Source: Antarcticimicrobium sp. (GTDB lineage: Bacteria; Pseudomonadota; Alphaproteobacteria; Rhodobacterales; Rhodobacteraceae). From it: DNA of 45,606 bases. The position numbers were made by a program, and so were the translations under genes. The notes beneath the pieces are model-generated. The model was not told the origin of the DNA. It did no database searches and saw nothing but the letters and a program-made list of their open reading frames with translations. Within the stretch, counting starts at the first letter, position 1; every line of letters begins with the position of its first letter. The stretch is from NCBI RefSeq assembly GCF_029212575.1, contig NZ_JARGPK010000050.1, positions 1-45,606 on the forward strand, given 5' to 3'. Positions 42,003 through 45,606 of the stretch are shown in pieces.

Positions 42003-43577
42003 ATGAAGAAAAAACACCCTGAGAGCATTTCCAAATCTTTTTCGGATCGGCCGAATGCTGCGGCACCCGCTGCTGATTCCCCAGTCTCCGATCAGGAGTT
42101 TCTCGAGGCATCTTCCGCAGGCGGCGAAACGCAGCGCGGCGACATTCTGGCCCATGTTCTCAACCAGCATGCGATCGTCAGCGTCGCTGATGCCAAGGGC
42201 AGGATCACCTATGTCAACGACAAATGCGTCGAATGCAGCGGCTATTCGAAGTCGGAACTGATGGGAAACGATCACCGGATCCTGAAATCCGATGCCCATC
42301 CGCCCGAGTTCTATGCAGAAATGTGGCGAACAATCGTGGGCGGTAAAACCTGGACCGGTGAGATAAAGAACATCAAAAAGACCGGGGAACCATATTGGGT
42401 GAAGGCAACAATTGTTCCCCGTCTGGATGGAGCCGGCAGACCGGTGGAGTATGTTTCAATAAGGACGGATATTTCAAGGGAAAAGGCGGCTGAAGAGACG
42501 CGGGCGCAGCAAGAGACCTTCGATCTTTCAGATGCCGAGGTTTACATGTTCTGGGCCGACACGTTGAGATTTTTCTACGTGAACAAAAAGGCGCAAGAGT
42601 ACTGGCGCCTGGACAGTGCCGAATTCTTCCAGAAAACACCCCTGGACGTGACGAACGAGTTCAAGAAAGAGGAGTTCCTCGAAGTGTTGAACAGCCTTAC
42701 GAGCGGCGAGAAGCAGAATGTCATTTTCAGGCGAAACATGACGTCGCCGGAGGGGATGAAACGCCCCGTAGAGTTCAGAGTGCAGCTCGTCAACCCTGAC
42801 GGCAGGCGCGCAAGATTCATCACAATTATCAGTGATATGTCCGAAACTCTCCAGGCGGAGAAGGCGAAGTCGGAGTTCATTGCCAATATGAACCATGAAC
42901 TCAAGACGCCGTTGACCACGTTGAAGGGGGCAATTGATTTGTTGAAATCCGGATATGCCGGAGACATCCCGGAAAAGGCACTCAACCTGTTTCGTGTCGC
43001 GGACAGAAGCCGTATCCGGCTTGAGGAACTGATCGGTGACCTTTTGGATGCACAAGCAATCGAAAACGGACAAACGATTTCAAGTCTGGAAAAAGTTGAC
43101 TTGTCTCAGGTGATAGAGGATGCGATCGGGGTGGTTGCCGGACCCTTCAAAGAAAAGGATGTCCGGGTATTCTTCTTTGGCACAGAAGGGCCGGTGTGGG
43201 TGATCGGTGACAGGCATCGACTTCGCCAGGCCATGAAGAACCTTCTGTCCAACGCGGTGAAATTTTCTATCCAGAGAGGGAAGGTCGAAGTTTCGCTGCA
43301 TGTCGAGGAAGAAACCGTCCTGGTCCTGATCAAGGATTATGGAATCGGTATGCCGGAAGAGGTTCGGTCCAGAGTTTTCGAGAAGTTTACCCAGGCAGAC
43401 ATGTCAGACAGACGGGCCTCCGGGGGGGCCGGCCTTGGCCTGTCCATCGTCAAAGCGATCATAGAGGATCACGGCGGCACGATTGAATGCGACAGCACCA
43501 GCGGCAAGGGCACGATGTTCTCGGTCGCGCTGAAAAAATGCCAGGATGAAGAGTACGCATTGAAGGCAACCGGTTAA
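42003..43577 (+). CDS. PAS-domain sensor histidine kinase
   Basis: A 524-residue soluble kinase. Residues about 50-175 form a PAS domain with PAC tail (ITYVNDKCVECSGYSKSELMGNDHRILKSDAH, EPYWVKATIVPRLDGAGRPVEYVSIRTDIS). About 180-285 is a second, weaker PAS. HisKA carries the phospho-acceptor H298 in FIANMNHELKTPLTTLKG. HATPase_c carries NLLSNAVKF, KDYGIGMPEE and ASGGAGLGLSIVKAI. No membrane segment or receiver is present, and no partner regulator lies nearby. The ATG at 42003 has GGAGG five bases upstream. Sampled lines have about 48-57% GC, lower than neighbours, and the gene splits rpsO from pnp, suggesting acquisition. Confidence 0.92.
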   Translation: MKKKHPESISKSFSDRPNAAAPAADSPVSDQEFLEASSAGGETQRGDILAHVLNQHAIVSVADAKGRITYVNDKCVECSGYSKSELMGNDHRILKSDAHPPEFYAEMWRTIVGGKTWTGEIKNIKKTGEPYWVKATIVPRLDGAGRPVEYVSIRTDISREKAAEETRAQQETFDLSDAEVYMFWADTLRFFYVNKKAQEYWRLDSAEFFQKTPLDVTNEFKKEEFLEVLNSLTSGEKQNVIFRRNMTSPEGMKRPVEFRVQLVNPDGRRARFITIISDMSETLQAEKAKSEFIANMNHELKTPLTTLKGAIDLLKSGYAGDIPEKALNLFRVADRSRIRLEELIGDLLDAQAIENGQTISSLEKVDLSQVIEDAIGVVAGPFKEKDVRVFFFGTEGPVWVIGDRHRLRQAMKNLLSNAVKFSIQRGKVEVSLHVEEETVLVLIKDYGIGMPEEVRSRVFEKFTQADMSDRRASGGAGLGLSIVKAIIEDHGGTIECDSTSGKGTMFSVALKKCQDEEYALKATG

Positions 43578-43684
43578 CCCGCAATAACCGCGGGGGCCGG
43601 TTCCTCCGGCGGGATACCCTTGGTCGGAAAACCTGCACGGTTGAGTGAAGGAACGGCGGCAAGGCAGTGGAGGCGCCCCACAAA

Positions 43685-43715
43685 GAAAAACCGCGCCCCC
43701 GGCGGGGACGCGGTT
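43685..43715 (-). terminator. Rho-independent terminator of rpsO
   Basis: The stem AACCGCG (43689-43695) / CGCGGTT (43709-43715) has an extended GC-rich inner helix and is followed on the minus strand by TTTTTC. It starts 25 bp after the rpsO stop and ends rpsO transcription before the kinase gene. Confidence 0.88.
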
Positions 43716-43740
43716 GATCGCAACGGATTCAAGAGCTGCC

Positions 43741-44010
43741 TTAGCGGCGCAGGCCCAGGCGCTGGATCAGGTCCTGATACCGGGCTTCTTCCTTGCCCTT
43801 GAGGTAATCCAGCAGCTTGCGGCGCTGGGCGACCATCTTGAGCAGGCCGCGGCGGCCGTGGTTGTCTTTCTTGTGGGTCTTGAAGTGCTCGGTCAGCGTG
43901 GAAATGCGCGAGCTCAGGATCGCAACCTGAACCTCGGGCGAACCGGTGTCGCCCTCCTTGGTCGCGAATTCCTTCATCAGCCGGGTCTTTTCTTCGGCGG
44001 TAATCGACAT
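43741..44010 (-). CDS. rpsO: 30S ribosomal protein S15
   Basis: An 89-residue S15, the normal length. [35 protein letters not shown] is followed by [33 protein letters not shown], the RNA-binding helices that contact 16S rRNA and nucleate platform assembly. The ATG at 44010 has GGAGAC upstream. A terminator follows the stop. The classic rpsO-pnp pairing is interrupted here by the divergent kinase gene. Confidence 0.98.
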   Translation of the reverse strand: MSITAEEKTRLMKEFATKEGDTGSPEVQVAILSSRISTLTEHFKTHKKDNHGRRGLLKMVAQRRKLLDYLKGKEEARYQDLIQRLGLRR

Positions 44011-44171
44011 CGGGGTCTCCTTTAAGAGTTAGAGTGAATGGCGCAGGCCGGGATGTCGTCCAGCACAGGCCCATGGAGAGTGCACCGGTCCAGGCGGGGA
44101 AGCCCCGTTGCCGGACCGGATGCGGGCGTATAAGCGGATTCTGTTCGAATGCAAAGGGAAATTCTTCGCGC

Positions 44172-45170
44172 CTAACCGGCGATCAGCCCCAGACCGGCCG
44201 CCTTGGCGTGATCGACCAGCCGGATGTCGCCCGCCGTCACCCCGTCGCCGCCCTGCAGGCTGGCCAACTCGGATCCGTTCACCACGATGTGGCTCAGCCC
44301 CGGGGTCACCGGATCGGCCACCACCTCGATCTCCGGGTCCGGTTCGGCCTGGGTATCCCAGACCAGGTACAGCTGGTCTTCCTCCGGGTCATAATCGGTC
44401 AGCTCCGCCGCCGCACCGCCATGGATCCAACCGCCCAGCACGATACTGTCGCCCTCTTCGCCCCCGGTGACCACGTCGCCGGAGCCCGCCACGATGGTGT
44501 CGGCGCCACCGCCGCCGTTCAGGAAATCGCTGTCGGGATCGCTGCCCGCCGGTTCCACCCCGTTGAGGGTATCGTCGCCCCAGCCGCCGAACAGGGTATC
44601 GGCCCCGGCGCCGCCGTCGAGCATGTCGTCGCCCCCGGCCCCCTGCAGCGCGTCGTCGCCGATCCCGCCCATCAGCACATCGTCGCCAAGCCCGCCATCC
44701 AGCCGGTCGGCCCCGAACCCGCCGTCCAGGGTGTCGTCCCCGGCATGGCCGAAAAGCTGGTCTTCGCCCGCATCCCCGCGCAGATCGTCCCCGCCATAGC
44801 CGCCGTGCAGGATATCCTCGCCGCCGCCGCCAAACAGCGCATCCGCACCGTCCTCGCCATAAAGGATGTCGTCCCCCTCGCCGCCCGAGAGCCGGTCGTC
44901 CCCTTCGTATCCGTTGAGCTGGTCCTGCCCGGCGCCCCCGGCGAGCCTGTCATCCCCGGCGCTGCCGGAGAGGAAATCGGTTCCCGGACCGCCGGTCAGG
45001 TCAAACCCGCCGGACCCGTCCTCCTCCAGCGGCAGGGCGGTTTCCGCCACCTCCGCGTCAAGGTCGGAGTCCGAGTCCTCGCCGATGTCCTCGTCGTCAT
45101 CGGAAAAAATATCTGCCAGGGCAACGCCGCCGATGGCGACGAGGCCAAGCAAGCCTGCCAGCCAAACCAT
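44172..45170 (-). CDS. Membrane-anchored RTX-type calcium-binding protein
   Basis: A 332-residue protein. Residues 1-20 form one hydrophobic helix ([20 protein letters not shown]) without a clear cleavage site, then a very acidic linker ([19 protein letters not shown]). Residues about 60-220 carry some fifteen RTX-like nonapeptide units (GGxGxDxLxG), and a C-terminal non-repeat domain has [22 protein letters not shown]. An N-terminal anchor is unusual for type I secreted RTX proteins, so surface or periplasmic display is possible. The ATG at 45170 was chosen over an upstream TTG because the helix starts there. An IS element lies about 190 bp upstream. Confidence 0.85.
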   Translation of the reverse strand: MVWLAGLLGLVAIGGVALADIFSDDDEDIGEDSDSDLDAEVAETALPLEEDGSGGFDLTGGPGTDFLSGSAGDDRLAGGAGQDQLNGYEGDDRLSGGEGDDILYGEDGADALFGGGGEDILHGGYGGDDLRGDAGEDQLFGHAGDDTLDGGFGADRLDGGLGDDVLMGGIGDDALQGAGGDDMLDGGAGADTLFGGWGDDTLNGVEPAGSDPDSDFLNGGGGADTIVAGSGDVVTGGEEGDSIVLGGWIHGGAAAELTDYDPEEDQLYLVWDTQAEPDPEIEVVADPVTPGLSHIVVNGSELASLQGGDGVTAGDIRLVDHAKAAGLGLIAG

Positions 45171-45360
45171 GCTGTCGCTCCACTCGAAAAACCGCGCTTC
45201 TACCAGCCACAAAGACGAAGCAAGGTCAAAACAATCCGGTCCGGCTGGTTAACCGTTGGTTTCCTGTGGCCCGGCGTCGGGGATCACACCACCGACCGGC
45301 GGACACTCGTCATGAACGAGGCGCCCGCGGCGGGCAGGTCACCTGTTTCAGCATTTGCAG

Positions 45361-45606
45361 GGCTTTGTTGCGCAAATCGGTTGAGGGGATTCATCTCGTG
45401 AATCCAGCGTGATAGCTGGAGGGCATGAACAGCTGGGCGCCAACGAAGTACAAGACCGCGAACTGGCCTTCGTACAACACCGCACTGAAGCAACGCGGAT
45501 CGCTTTCGATCTGGTTTGATCCCGGGATGATCCGGGTGCCGCCGCCGAGCGGCAAGCGTGGTCGACAGCAGCAATTCAGTGACGCGGCGATCCAGACCTG
45601 TTTGAC
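45361..45606 (+). mobile_element. Left end of an IS5-family insertion sequence (cut by window edge)
   Basis: The element appears to start near 45361 with GGCTTTGTTGCGCAAATC, which closely resembles the terminal inverted repeats of IS903/IS5-group elements. A transposase reading frame begins 64 bp inside. The right end and target duplication lie outside the window. The 190 bp between the RTX start and this end hold no gene I can support. Confidence 0.8.
45425..45606 (+). CDS. IS5-family transposase (N-terminal part)
   Basis: The first 60 residues of a DDE transposase, open to the window end. MNSWAPTKYKTANWPSYNTA is followed by LKQRGSLSIWFDPGM and GKRGRQQQFSDAAIQTCLT. These match the N-terminal DNA-binding region of IS5-family transposases common in Rhodobacteraceae. 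The ATG at 45425 has GGAGGGC just upstream. The catalytic residues lie outside the window, so whether it is intact cannot be judged. Confidence 0.85.
   Translation, partial: MNSWAPTKYKTANWPSYNTALKQRGSLSIWFDPGMIRVPPPSGKRGRQQQFSDAAIQTCL

Noticed and set aside
44034-45401. 455-residue frame on the plus strand opposite the anchored RTX gene
   Set aside because: It mirrors the repetitive Gly/Asp codons of the RTX gene and has no independent support.
45312-45401. Short frame starting at 45312 and running into the IS end, as a gene interrupted by the IS
   Set aside because: Only about 16 codons lie outside the element and there is no ribosome-binding site, so a disrupted gene cannot be shown.

Overview
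The window looks like chromosomal DNA of a marine Rhodobacteraceae bacterium (Roseobacter group, Ruegeria-like). This is inferred from the high GC content, codon use and gene families: a long-form RibA, a cytoplasmic gamma-glutamyltransferase, a fused FAD-oxidoreductase/GcvT protein, RTX calcium-binding proteins and a CenR-like response regulator. No tRNA, rRNA or CRISPR array was seen.

Layout. Positions 1-6014 hold the 3' part of a flavoprotein gene, a glutathione transferase gene and a minus-strand operon leuS-lptE-holA, preceded by a DUF3576-type lipoprotein gene with its own terminator. Positions 6320-11686 hold a highly expressed porin gene, yggS, an L,D-transpeptidase gene overlapping ribA, an OmpR-type regulator gene and xthA. 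Between the last two lies a probable FNR-controlled small RNA. Positions 11783-21909 hold a thioredoxin/TPR protein, a LON-domain protein and a Trm112-like protein, then ubiH-like, amidase, dapC-like, ftsK and lolA genes and a lytic transglycosylase lipoprotein gene. Positions 22099-24956 hold hspQ and ggt. They are separated by a 904-bp insertion that duplicated the last 103 bp of ggt and carries an orphan lipoprotein gene of lower GC.

Positions 25160-33473 hold an anti-sigma/anti-anti-sigma pair, a thiolase, free-methionine-sulfoxide reductase, an XRE-cupin regulator directly upstream of the FAD/GcvT enzyme, a RarD permease, an NTF2-like protein and an RluA-type pseudouridine synthase. From 33477 the content turns to the cell surface: a GT11 glycosyltransferase and an RTX protein built of exact-period 160-residue modules behind a G10 tract. 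An aldehyde dehydrogenase, a 1-Cys peroxiredoxin and a GT25 glycosyltransferase follow. pnp and rpsO flank a PAS histidine kinase gene of different composition. A membrane-anchored RTX protein and the left end of an IS5-family element close the window.

The most interesting points are the FNR-box/small-RNA unit at 10689-10810, the duplication-flanked islet at 22471-23477, and the modular RTX protein with a homopolymer at its ribosome-binding position. Positions and motifs were read directly from the sequence. Functional calls rest on recognised family motifs, with no database search.
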